A stretch of DNA of 64,000 nucleotides from Komarekiella delphini-convector SJRDD-AB1 (lineage in GTDB: Bacteria; Cyanobacteriota; Cyanobacteriia; Cyanobacteriales; Nostocaceae): positions 1 through 64,000 of the forward strand of contig NZ_VJXY01000024.1 of the NCBI RefSeq assembly GCF_014831675.1, given 5' to 3'. The translations under genes were made by a program, and so were the position numbers. The notes beneath the pieces were generated by a model. The model searched no databases. It was not told the DNA's origin and saw only the letters and a program-made list of their open reading frames with translations. Below are positions 1-8,193 of this stretch, one piece after another. Every line of letters begins with the position of its first letter. Positions within the stretch are counted from its first letter, which is position 1.

Positions 1-172
1 CGGGGGGAGCAGCGATGAAGGCGATGATGAAGCAGGTGGTGGCTGCTAGTAGGGTGGGGATCATGAGGACGCCGAACCAACCGATGTATAGGCGGTTGTT
101 GGTGCTGGTGATCCACTCACAGAATTTATCCCATACGTTGGCGCTAGAGCGCTGTTGTAAGGTTGCTGTCAT
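1..172 (-). CDS. psbA: Photosystem II D1 protein, N-terminal fragment
   Basis: This is the first 57 codons of the D1 reaction-centre protein, which binds the P680 chlorophylls, Q-B and the Mn4CaO5 cluster in the thylakoid membrane. The translation begins [20 protein letters not shown] and continues through [20 protein letters not shown] into FIAAPP, the canonical D1 N-terminus and first transmembrane helix. The gene runs off the left edge, so the residue-130 position that separates low-light and high-light isoforms is not visible. A good sigma-70-type promoter lies 58 bases upstream of the start codon. Confidence 0.97.
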   Translation of the reverse strand, partial: MTATLQQRSSANVWDKFCEWITSTNNRLYIGWFGVLMIPTLLAATTCFIIAFIAAPP

Positions 173-205
173 GGTTTAATGATTACGATTTGTGTATGAA
201 TGTTT

Positions 206-223
206 AGGTAGGCTTTGCTACCT
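206..223 (-). promoter_or_regulatory. Hairpin at predicted psbA 5' leader end
   Basis: AGGTAG and CTACCT form a 6-bp inverted repeat with a 6-nt loop. If transcription starts where the promoter predicts (about 224), this hairpin sits at the extreme 5' end of the psbA mRNA, a place where such structures can affect message stability. The functional role is inference. Confidence 0.35.
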
Positions 224-230
224 GTAATTT

Positions 231-259
231 ATCTTAAAGAAAATATTGCATTTTGTAAA
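231..259 (-). promoter_or_regulatory. Putative psbA promoter
   Basis: On the minus strand TTTACA (259-254) and TAAGAT (236-231) are separated by exactly 17 bases, a good match to a group 1/2 sigma promoter. The expected start site near position 224 leaves a leader of about 50 nt. No start site has been measured; this is a sequence match only. Confidence 0.5.
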
Positions 260-471
260 GTGTTTTGCAAAGAAATTTTTCTAATAACTCTGTATAAAGC
301 TCCAAAGTGCTATTTTCCTAGCCTAAATTGCCTAAAACCCAGTGAGAGTAAGAATGTAATAAATATAAACTTTAATTGCGATCGCCTAGCTAATATGACA
401 ATTTGAATCGGCTCAGTTTTTGTAACCTTACTCAGGTAGAGATTGTAGCGTAGTGAGATAGATCCTGTTTT

Positions 472-1452
472 ATGCCAATTGATTATTCCCGCATTGTCAC
501 TTATAGCCCTGCTTATACAATTGTTCCGACTTATGAGTGCTTTAATCGCTGCACGTACTGCAACTTTCGCACCGAACCGGGCAAAAGTCCCTGGATGAGC
601 CTCTCAGCAGCAGAAAGCATCCTAAAACAGCTTCAAAGCCAAAATATCTGTGAAATCCTCATACTCAGTGGTGAAGTATATCCCTATTCAGCAAGGCGTC
701 AGGAGTGGTTTCAGCTGATTTATGATTTGTGTGGATTAGCGCTTTCAATGGAGTTCTTACCGCATACTAATGTAGGCCCACTGAGTTTTGAGGAAATGCA
801 AAAGCTGAAGTGTGTGAATGTTTCAATGGGATTAATGTTGGAACAATTAACACCAAAATTGTTAAATACTGTTCATCAACACGCACCGAGTAAATTATCA
901 GCAGTAAGGTTGCAACAATTACAATGGGCGGGAGAGTTGCAGATTCCTTTTACAACCGGGCTACTGTTGGGAATTGGGGAAACTGAGGATGACTGGTGGG
1001 AAACATTGGCAGCCATATCTAATGTGCATCAACGTTACCATCACATTCAAGAAGTCATTCTGCAACCCCACAGTCCCGGAAATCAGCAAACCTTTAATGC
1101 ACCTCCCTTTGACCCCCATCAACTACCAGAAGTGATTGCTAAAGCACGTCAAATTTTACCGCCAGATATTACGATTCAAATTCCGCCGAATTTAGTTAAA
1201 GATAAGCAATGGTTACTTGCTTGTATCGAAGCTGGTGCGCGAGACTTGGGTGGAATTGGCCCAAAAGATGAAGTGAATCCTGATTATCCCCATCTTCAAG
1301 AGCAAGCATTGAGAGAAATTTTACAACCTGCTTGGTGGAAGTTAGTGCCGCGTTTACCGATTTATCCGCAATTTGATAGCTGGTTGTCGGAAGAGTTGCA
1401 AACATCAGTGAGACGATGGCGAAATACTTTAAACCCAGTTTCTCTTTTGTAA
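472..1452 (+). CDS. cofG: 7,8-didemethyl-8-hydroxy-5-deazariboflavin synthase subunit CofG
   Basis: A 326-residue radical SAM enzyme. The iron-sulfur motif CFNRCTYC (CX3CX2C) lies at about residues 23-30, followed by LSGE and an ExED segment typical of CofG/CofH proteins. CofG and CofH together make FO (8-HDF) from tyrosine and a pyrimidine precursor. In cyanobacteria FO is thought to serve mainly as the antenna chromophore of deazaflavin-type photolyases rather than as a full F420 precursor. No cofH is visible nearby. The gene stands alone, with psbA divergent upstream and a weak hairpin plus T-rich stretch just after the stop. Family assignment is strong; the specific role follows from the family. 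Confidence 0.9.
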   Translation: MPIDYSRIVTYSPAYTIVPTYECFNRCTYCNFRTEPGKSPWMSLSAAESILKQLQSQNICEILILSGEVYPYSARRQEWFQLIYDLCGLALSMEFLPHTNVGPLSFEEMQKLKCVNVSMGLMLEQLTPKLLNTVHQHAPSKLSAVRLQQLQWAGELQIPFTTGLLLGIGETEDDWWETLAAISNVHQRYHHIQEVILQPHSPGNQQTFNAPPFDPHQLPEVIAKARQILPPDITIQIPPNLVKDKQWLLACIEAGARDLGGIGPKDEVNPDYPHLQEQALREILQPAWWKLVPRLPIYPQFDSWLSEELQTSVRRWRNTLNPVSLL

Positions 1453-1453
1453 A

Positions 1454-1498
1454 GACAAGGGAGTAGAAATTTTCCCGTTTCCTTGTAGTTTCTTTTTT
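1454..1498 (+). terminator. Possible cofG terminator
   Basis: ACAAGG (1455-1460) pairs with CCTTGT (1481-1486), with a further GGGA/TCCC pairing inside, and TTTCTTTTTT follows. The stem is imperfect, so this is only a candidate. Confidence 0.35.
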
Positions 1499-1501
1499 AG
1501 T

Positions 1502-1564
1502 GAGTCTTTAATACTCGTTAGCGAGTCTTTAATACTTATGAATGAGTCTTTGATATTTGTTAGC
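1502..1564 (+). repeat. 21-bp tandem repeat, three copies
   Basis: Three head-to-tail units start with GAGTCTTT at 1502, 1523 and 1544, and a truncated fourth begins with AAGTCTTC. The unit length (21 = 3 x 7) matches that of a different repeat at 34875-35042. Copies diverge at a few positions. It lies in the untranslated gap between cofG and hflX. Confidence 0.75.
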
Positions 1565-1589
1565 AAGTCTTCGTCACAAAATTCTTAAG

Positions 1590-1811
1590 CGAGTTGATCC
1601 GTACACTACAACTTTGATTGCAGCGTTGAATCAGTTTATTTAAAGAGGCAAAAAACGCTTACCTTCTGGATATTCTCAATTAGTAGTTATCGCCGATAAC
1701 CTTGCTCGGATTGTACACATAGTCAAAGAAGATCGGCGCAGCAATCACGAGCATATTTTGAAATCAAATGCGATCGCTACTGATCAATTTACCATTGCAA
1801 CAAACTGGTGA
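1590..1811 (+). pseudogene. Possible degraded ORF fragment
   Basis: One reading frame stays protein-like across this stretch apart from a single TAA at 1641-1643: it reads VDPYTTTLIAALNQFI, stop, then RGKKRLPSGYSQLVVIADNLA and on to a TGA at 1809. There is no convincing start codon. The segment between cofG and hflX could be a gene remnant. The family is not recognised, and the frame could be open by chance. Confidence 0.25.
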
Positions 1812-1937
1812 AATAGACACCTAAAATTTGTCCTCTTAGATACCATCCCTCATAGGAGAGAGTTTGTACCCTAGATCCTGTTGTAAAATAGACATTATAG
1901 AAGGATTTGGGGGGCCATTTACTGGTCATAAACGCCT

Positions 1938-3683
1938 ATAGAAACTATCTTTGGAAATCTCCAAGGTTTAAAATCCAGCCAGCTGAAGCAATTACAGCGG
2001 CTGTATCACCAGCGCATACCGGGCGATCGCATCACCACGTCCGAGTTTTCCCAGCGTTTGGCAGCAATTAGCACAGAAGTCAATCAGCCTGTGTGTGCGT
2101 ACCTCAACCGTCGCGGGCAAGTGATTCGTGTAGGCGTAGGTACACCGCGTCAAACACAAATCCCACCGCTGGAATTGCCGCGTTACGGTGCAGAACGACT
2201 CAGCGGTATTCGTTGTATCGCTACCCATCTCAAGCCAGAACCACCTAATGAGGCAGCGCTGACGGCTATGGCACTGCAACGCTTAGATGCTTTGGTCGTC
2301 CTAAACATTACTGGAACAGGATTTACAAAGCGAGGAGGCGGCGCTACTGGATACGTCAAAGAAGCTTATCTGGCTCATTTGACACCCCAAGAGTCTCGCA
2401 CCCTTGTAACTAGTCCTGCTGCATTCAAGGTAGAGCAGAGTCAAGTCCAAACTCCAGCTTGGAATATATCGCCGCCTCTTAGCTTGGATGATCTTGCAGA
2501 GCAGGATTTAGTAGACTTGGTGGAAAATCTGGAAGCGGAATTCCAGCGGGAATTCATCGCCCAAGAAGTAGACGCTGACCACGATCGCGTGCTAATTGTG
2601 GGGCTGATGACCAGTGAAACAAGTCCCCAAAGATTTCAGGACACTCTAGCAGAATTAGCACGGTTGGTGGATACTGCTGGTGGAGATGTATTACAAACAG
2701 TACAACAAAAGCGATCGCGTATTCATCCTCAAACAGTAGTTGGCGAAGGTAAAGTACAAGAAATCGCCTTAACTGCCCAAACCCTAGGAGTTAATCTAGT
2801 CGTTTTTGACCGCGACCTCTCACCCTCCCAAGTCCGCAACTTAGAAATGCAAATTGGTATCCGGGTGGTTGACCGCACCGAAGTAATTTTGGATATTTTT
2901 GCCCAACGCGCTCAGTCCCGTGCTGGTAAATTACAAGTAGAACTAGCACAGTTAGAATACATGCAGCCGCGACTTGCTGGTAGAGGTCGTACAATGTCTA
3001 GATTGGGTGGTGGTATTGGGACTCGTGGGCCTGGTGAAACTAAACTAGAAACAGAACGACGTGCCATCCAACAGCGCATTTCCCGACTGCAAAAAGAAGT
3101 AAACCAATTACAAGCACATCGTTCGCGGTTACGGCAGCGACGGCAGCATCGAGAAGTTCCTTCAGTTGCTTTGGTTGGTTATACTAATGCGGGCAAGTCT
3201 ACCTTGCTGAATGCTCTCACTAATGCTGAAGTTTATACAGCCGACCAGTTATTTGCCACTCTCGATCCCACCACGCGCCGCCTCGTAATTCCTCATGGCG
3301 AAGCTGATGAACCTCAAGAAATTCTGATCACAGATACGGTAGGGTTCATACACGAACTGCCCACATCTTTAATGGATGCCTTCCGCGCTACCTTGGAGGA
3401 AGTCACAGAAGCCGATGCTCTACTGCATTTGGTAGATTTGTCTCATCCTGCTTGGTTGAGTCATATTCGTGCAGTCAGGGAAATCCTGGCGCAAATGCCA
3501 GTGACCCCTGGCCCGGCACTGGTTGCTTTTAACAAGATTGATCAAGCAAGTAGCGAGACATTAGCTTTAGCTAGGGAAGAATTTCCTCTAGCGGTATTTA
3601 TTTCTGCGAGTCAGCGCTTGGGATTAGAAACTCTACGCCAGCGCCTTGCTCAGCTGATTCAATACGCCGTAGATGGTGGGTAA
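1938..3683 (+). CDS. hflX: Ribosome-associated GTPase HflX
   Basis: HflX is a GTPase of the OBG-HflX family that binds the 50S subunit and splits stalled or hibernating ribosomes. Visible are the glycine-rich linker with GPGETKLE, then G1 GYTNAGKS (about residue 413 from 1938), G3 DTVGF (about 464) and G4 NKID (about 531). The earliest TTG in frame is at 2058. However, the frame upstream encodes ETIFGNLQGLKSSQLKQLQR, which I recognise as the usual N-terminus of cyanobacterial HflX. That segment is preceded by ATA at 1938 where homologs have ATG, and by an in-frame TAA at 1929. I chose 1938 on conservation; CTG at 1983 and TTG at 2058 are the alternatives. A strong terminator follows the stop. 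Confidence 0.9.
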   Translation: METIFGNLQGLKSSQLKQLQRLYHQRIPGDRITTSEFSQRLAAISTEVNQPVCAYLNRRGQVIRVGVGTPRQTQIPPLELPRYGAERLSGIRCIATHLKPEPPNEAALTAMALQRLDALVVLNITGTGFTKRGGGATGYVKEAYLAHLTPQESRTLVTSPAAFKVEQSQVQTPAWNISPPLSLDDLAEQDLVDLVENLEAEFQREFIAQEVDADHDRVLIVGLMTSETSPQRFQDTLAELARLVDTAGGDVLQTVQQKRSRIHPQTVVGEGKVQEIALTAQTLGVNLVVFDRDLSPSQVRNLEMQIGIRVVDRTEVILDIFAQRAQSRAGKLQVELAQLEYMQPRLAGRGRTMSRLGGGIGTRGPGETKLETERRAIQQRISRLQKEVNQLQAHRSRLRQRRQHREVPSVALVGYTNAGKSTLLNALTNAEVYTADQLFATLDPTTRRLVIPHGEADEPQEILITDTVGFIHELPTSLMDAFRATLEEVTEADALLHLVDLSHPAWLSHIRAVREILAQMPVTPGPALVAFNKIDQASSETLALAREEFPLAVFISASQRLGLETLRQRLAQLIQYAVDGG

Positions 3684-3719
3684 ATATAGAAACTTAATTG
3701 ATTTTTTAGCACTTTATGA

Positions 3720-3743
3720 CCCAGTAGTAATACTGGGTTTTTT
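3720..3743 (+). terminator. Rho-independent terminator of hflX
   Basis: A perfect 7-bp stem CCCAGTA/TACTGGG with a GTAA loop is followed by six T residues, 37 bases after the hflX stop codon. Confidence 0.85.
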
Positions 3744-3937
3744 CATGGTATGAAGCTAAAGATAAAGTATTCTTGAATATAAGGTGTGTATTATAGACAA
3801 CTTAGCCTTGGATGCCTAGATTAGTGTAAGGCCTATTTGTAGGGTGCTTTTAATATCAGTCAGATGGATAGCAATTTATTAAATTCCCATCTTCACCAAT
3901 TTAGTCTCAACGTTCTGTTTCGTAATTACTGATAAAC

Positions 3938-4663
3938 ATGAAAAACCCCTTTTCAACTTCTGTATTACCCGGCGTCTTGGCTACTACAGCCGTTGTCATA
4001 TCACTTTCTGCCTTTTCCCCTGCTAACGCCGCTTCTATAAATTTCACTATCAACGAATTCACAGGTTATGATACTCAGGTGAAGTTTACCTTGGATGACG
4101 AAATAGCAGGAGCTGGCAAAGTTCGGTTCAAGGTAGACTTTTTACCGACTGGTAGTAACACAATTGCTGACATACGCGGCGTTTTCTTTAATATTTTGAA
4201 CGATTCGCTCCTCAGTGGTCTCCAAGTAGTAGGTACAGATATAACAGCTAGCAAATTTGGCCCTGCTGGAACAATTAATTCTGTCGGCAGCGGTAGTAAC
4301 AATCTCAACGGTGGTGGCGGTAATTTTGATGCTGCGGTAGAAATTGGTCAAGAAGGTATAGGGAATGGAAAAGGCGACATTCAATCAACTACATTTACCC
4401 TATCCCACAGTTCACAAGCTTTAACCCTGGCTCAATTTTCTCAGCAGAACTTCGGAGTGCGTCTAATGAGCGTCGGTTCTGGAAGTAGTCGCGAAGGAAG
4501 TAGCAAACTTAAAGGACAAGCTCCTTACTATACCCCCCCACCACCTCCACCTAAAAAAGTACCTGAGCCTAGCACACTAGCCGCTCTTGGCTTATTTGCT
4601 GTAGGTGTTTTGAGACTCACCAAAAAAGCAAACAGTCTCCATAGCAGTCAGCAACACTGCTAA
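3938..4663 (+). CDS. PEP-CTERM sorting domain protein
   Basis: A 241-residue secreted protein of unknown function. A signal peptide covers about residues 1-31, ending SPANA. The middle is rich in Ser, Gly, Asn and Thr, as in surface or matrix proteins. The C-terminus has a proline run, then VPEPSTLAALGLF, a hydrophobic segment and a basic tail (RLTKKAN), the tripartite PEP-CTERM signal recognised by exosortase systems. It is therefore predicted to be exported and processed at the cell surface. No exosortase is visible here. The gene sits alone between the hflX terminator and the grxC hairpin. Confidence 0.85.
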   Translation: MKNPFSTSVLPGVLATTAVVISLSAFSPANAASINFTINEFTGYDTQVKFTLDDEIAGAGKVRFKVDFLPTGSNTIADIRGVFFNILNDSLLSGLQVVGTDITASKFGPAGTINSVGSGSNNLNGGGGNFDAAVEIGQEGIGNGKGDIQSTTFTLSHSSQALTLAQFSQQNFGVRLMSVGSGSSREGSSKLKGQAPYYTPPPPPPKKVPEPSTLAALGLFAVGVLRLTKKANSLHSSQQHC

Positions 4664-4863
4664 TTCAATTTGGGTGGAGAAGCACAAAGGTACTTCTTCT
4701 CCCATTAGCTAGATAGCGGTAATTATTTTTTAAATAAGCATTTCAGCTTAGTACTACTTGATCAGAAAGTACACTTACTTTATAAAATAAACAAATTAGG
4801 TTAATAGCTACATTTATCAACTCGGTTAATACATAAAAAATTTTATATACAGTTTTAGCAAAA

Positions 4864-4900
4864 TAGAACGTTGCCACTAGGAATAGTTGGCAACGTTCTA
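4864..4900. repeat. 13-bp perfect inverted repeat upstream of grxC
   Basis: TAGAACGTTGCCA (4864-4876) and TGGCAACGTTCTA (4888-4900) are perfect reverse complements around an 11-nt spacer. It ends 34 bases before the grxC start. It could be a terminator for transcripts arriving from the left, a stability hairpin in the grxC leader, or a protein-binding palindrome. There is no long T-run on the plus strand. Confidence 0.6.
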
Positions 4901-4934
4901 AAATTAAGAAGTACTAAATTAAGTTGAGAGCTTT

Positions 4935-5207
4935 ATGACTGCAAAAGTAGAAATTTACACTTGGAGAACTTGTCCGTTTTGTATCCGTGCTAAAAGTTTG
5001 CTGCATAATAAGGGAGTTGAATTTATCGAATACAGTATTGACGGAGATGAAGCCGCAAGGAACAAAATGGCTCAAAGGGCAAATGGAAGACGCTCTTTAC
5101 CACAAATCTTCATCAACGATGAGCATGTTGGTGGTTGTGATGATATCCATGCTTTAGACCGTCAAGGCAAACTTGATGAATTACTAGCTTCTAGCAATAG
5201 TGTGTAG
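4935..5207 (+). CDS. grxC: Glutaredoxin, GrxC family
   Basis: A 90-residue dithiol glutaredoxin that uses glutathione to reduce protein disulfides and glutathionylated proteins in the cytosol. The active site CPFC is at residues 13-16 in the context TWRTCPFCIRAK. SLPQIFIN supplies the cis-proline, and VGGCDD the glutathione-binding GG motif. The length is normal for the family. It is followed about 200 bases later by gshB in the same direction, so a protein needing glutathione sits beside the last enzyme of its synthesis. Confidence 0.93.
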   Translation: MTAKVEIYTWRTCPFCIRAKSLLHNKGVEFIEYSIDGDEAARNKMAQRANGRRSLPQIFINDEHVGGCDDIHALDRQGKLDELLASSNSV

Positions 5208-5415
5208 GTGGAGAAGGTATTGCTAATATTCAAGGACAAGGCACTATATATCCCAGTTTTTTATACAAAAACTATGCCTAGACAACAAAACATTACCTGG
5301 GAAACTAAATGGTTATCTTCAGCAGTACACATGTACGTCAATTAGTGAGATCATCAAGAGATAATCTAAATTGAATAACTATTAAATTTCCTGGTGATTG
5401 AGGTAGGTAGAAAGC

Positions 5416-6396
5416 GTGAAACTAGCTTTTATAATTGATCCCATTCATCAGCTTGACCCGTGTCATGATACCAGCGTTGCCCTCATGGAAGCAGCGCAAA
5501 TTCTAGGACACGAAGTTTGGGTGACTCAAGCAAATCTGCTGAGCGTGATGGAGGGCAAAGCTTGGGCTGTCTTACAGCGAGTAGAACTTGTACCAGTAAA
5601 ATTAGTAGAGGGACGCTGGGTAGCGGCAAATCTTTGGTACAAGTTGAGCGATCGCTCCTTAAATCCTTTAGACACAATGGATGCCGTATTTATGCGGACA
5701 GACCCACCTGTCAATGATTCCTACCTATATGCCACATATATTCTGGATTACATTGACCAAAACAAAACCTTGTTAATTAACAGTCCCAGTGGCATCCGGG
5801 GAGCAAACGAAAAGATGTATGCTCTTCAGTTTACCAAAGCGATTCCAGAAACGATTGTCAGTGCCGATAAGCAGTTTATTCGGCAATTTGTGGAAGCAAA
5901 AAGGGCAACAGTTCTCAAACCACTGGGTAATAAAGCTGGGGAAGGGATTTTATTTTTGCAATCAGGCGATCGCAACTTCAATTCCATTGTCGAACTCAGT
6001 ACTCTTCAAGGCCGAGTGCCAGTAATGGTACAAACCTATCTACCAGAGGCAAAAGAGGGAGACAAGCGAATTATTCTGCTCAATGGTGAACCAATTGGTT
6101 CGCTCAATCGGCTTTCTAGCGGTACTGATTTTCGCAATAATATGGCAGCGGGTGGCACAGTCGCTTCAACCCAAATTACTCCAAGAGAGCATGAAATCTG
6201 TGCTCAAATCACTGAGAGCTTACGCCAAGACGGCTTAATTTTTGTGGGTATTGACGTTATCGGTGGCTACCTGACTGAAGTCAACGTTACCAGTCCAACC
6301 GGAATTCGCGAGATCGACCGACTCGATAGCACGCGCCTTGGTCATCAAGTAATTCAATGGGTTGAACAGACTCTACAAACCAAAAAACCGAAATAA
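5416..6396 (+). CDS. gshB: Glutathione synthetase
   Basis: An ATP-grasp ligase of 326 residues that joins gamma-glutamylcysteine and glycine to form glutathione. Recognisable are the N-terminal substrate domain (MKLAFIIDPIHQLDP), FMRTDPPVN, the ATP-grasp segments VLKPLGNKAGEGI and MVQTYLPEAKEGDKRI, and the C-terminal VGIDVIGGYLTEVNVTSPTG metal and substrate site. The start is GTG at 5416, preceded by GGTAGGTAGAAA, which can serve as a ribosome binding site. It follows grxC, with which it may be co-transcribed. Confidence 0.95.
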   Translation: MKLAFIIDPIHQLDPCHDTSVALMEAAQILGHEVWVTQANLLSVMEGKAWAVLQRVELVPVKLVEGRWVAANLWYKLSDRSLNPLDTMDAVFMRTDPPVNDSYLYATYILDYIDQNKTLLINSPSGIRGANEKMYALQFTKAIPETIVSADKQFIRQFVEAKRATVLKPLGNKAGEGILFLQSGDRNFNSIVELSTLQGRVPVMVQTYLPEAKEGDKRIILLNGEPIGSLNRLSSGTDFRNNMAAGGTVASTQITPREHEICAQITESLRQDGLIFVGIDVIGGYLTEVNVTSPTGIREIDRLDSTRLGHQVIQWVEQTLQTKKPK

Positions 6397-6903
6397 TTTA
6401 TATTGACTTCGCTTTTTTCTTAGTGTTCTACCCTACGGGAAGCCGCTTACCTGTCTATAGGCTTTTACAGTTAGCTCAAAAATATGATGATCACTTGCGT
6501 TGACCTAAAAATTACAGCAGTATCTAGTGCTGAGATTCAGCCAAGGCATGTGAAAAATGGTTATGTGTTCAAACTTTAGCAAAGCTAGAGAACACTTGAT
6601 TACAAACCGCATCTATTCCGAGCAGAGGCAGCCATAGGACAATAGATCGCGAGGGTAGATATAACGCGATCGCAACCGTTTAGTCGGGTAAGTCTTCCCG
6701 CTTTTCTCCAAAAGCACAACAGGACATAAGAATCAGCAGACTCCTGCCCTATTTTATTCGCTCTATAGGTAGCATTGAGGAGTACCGTCACCAATTGGTA
6801 TCAGGGATAACTCCGCTCAAACCCTAGCAATAATAGATTTTATACAGCCCTCAGCCTGGATTGAGACTGTAAATTTAATCTAAAATCTCAAATCCAAAAT
6901 CAC
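6397..6903. other. Intergenic region gshB-ftsZ, no gene seen
   Basis: About 500 bases lie between the two convergent genes. I find no convincing coding frame. A weak CGGG/CCCG hairpin with a pyrimidine-rich flank lies near 6686-6705, and one HIP1-like site is present. No strong terminator was recognised for either gene. Confidence 0.5.
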
Positions 6904-8193
6904 TTAATTCCTTGGCTTATTTCGGTTTCGCAGGAAATCAGGTATATCCAATCCAGGTTTTTCTTTTGGTTCTGGAATTGGGGTTGGAGGATTAACCGTA
7001 GGTGGCTGTTGCGGTGTTGGTCGCTTTTGAGTTGGGGTTACTACCCTGGCGTTAGCTATATTTTGTTGTGGTACAGCTTGTACTTCACCTGTAAACCCAG
7101 TGGCAATTACAGTTATTCTTACTTCACCTTGGAGTCTATCATCAATCACTGCGCCAAAAATAATATTAGCGTTGGGATCAACCACTTCATAAATTGCTTC
7201 TGCCGCAGCATTTACTTCATGCAGGGTCAGATCAGTACCACCAGTAATATTAAAGACAACTCCTCTGGCTCCTTCAATAGAACATTCTAGTAAAGGCGAG
7301 GAAATAGCAGCGATCGCTGCTTCTCTGGCTCTAGATTTTCCAGAGCTAACACCAATCCCCATCAACGCGGAGCCTGCATCTGCCATCACAGCTCGGACAT
7401 CGGCAAAGTCAACGTTTACCAAGCCGGGGATCGTAATGATATCAGAAATTCCTTGTACCCCTTGACGTAGCACATCATCTGCATAGCGAAAAGCTTCTTG
7501 CACAGGCGTTTGCTCAGGGATCACTTCCAGCAGCTTGTTATTGGGGATAATGATCAACGTATCTACCCTACTTTTTAGTCCTTCAATACCTTGTTCTGCT
7601 TGGCTGGTACGGCGGCGTCCCTCAAATACGAATGGACGTGTAACTACGCCAACAGTGAGAGCGCCCATTTCTTTAGCTACCTCTGCCACAATCGGGGCTG
7701 CACCTGTTCCAGTACCACCCCCCATGCCAGCAGTGATAAATACTAAGTCTGCACCTTCTAAAGCCGTTGCAATTTCGTCCCGTGATTCCTCTGCTGCTTT
7801 TTGACCAATGGCAGGATTACCACCTGCTCCTAAACCTCGAGTCAGTTTTTGTCCAATTTGCAATCGACTAGGAGCACCTGCCAAAGTCAAAGCTTGGGCA
7901 TCAGTATTAATTGACCAAAACTCCACCCCAGAGACATCAGACTCGATCATGCGATTTACCGCATTACCGCCGCCACCACCTACACCAATGACTTTGATGT
8001 TGGCAACCCGACCTGGAACAATCTCGCCAATTCGGCTATTTTCAGGAGAAATCTTCTTACTATCGTGATTTTGTCCAAAGTTTAGCCCAGAGTTATTAAA
8101 GGGATTCGTCGAATTAACTGCCAGAGAGAACCCTGGCTGTCCCGCAGATTGGGAGTTTTTATAGGTAAGTCCTTGGTTATTATCAAGTGTCAT
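6904..8193 (-). CDS. ftsZ: Cell division GTPase FtsZ
   Basis: The bacterial tubulin homolog that polymerises at midcell to form the division ring. It has 429 residues with a roughly 60-residue N-terminal extension rich in Asn and Ser, typical of filamentous cyanobacteria. This is followed by [14 protein letters not shown] (nucleotide binding), the tubulin signature [10 protein letters not shown] at 158-167, and the T7 synergy-loop region [10 protein letters not shown] proline-rich linker leads to the C-terminal conserved peptide [11 protein letters not shown], which binds ZipN/SepF-type partners. ftsQ lies upstream on the same strand across an unusually long 1.35-kb gap. Confidence 0.97.
   Translation of the reverse strand: MTLDNNQGLTYKNSQSAGQPGFSLAVNSTNPFNNSGLNFGQNHDSKKISPENSRIGEIVPGRVANIKVIGVGGGGGNAVNRMIESDVSGVEFWSINTDAQALTLAGAPSRLQIGQKLTRGLGAGGNPAIGQKAAEESRDEIATALEGADLVFITAGMGGGTGTGAAPIVAEVAKEMGALTVGVVTRPFVFEGRRRTSQAEQGIEGLKSRVDTLIIIPNNKLLEVIPEQTPVQEAFRYADDVLRQGVQGISDIITIPGLVNVDFADVRAVMADAGSALMGIGVSSGKSRAREAAIAAISSPLLECSIEGARGVVFNITGGTDLTLHEVNAAAEAIYEVVDPNANIIFGAVIDDRLQGEVRITVIATGFTGEVQAVPQQNIANARVVTPTQKRPTPQQPPTVNPPTPIPEPKEKPGLDIPDFLRNRNKPRN

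Noticed and set aside
215-406. A 63-codon frame between psbA and cofG
   Set aside because: It overlaps the predicted psbA promoter on the opposite strand and has no gene-like features.
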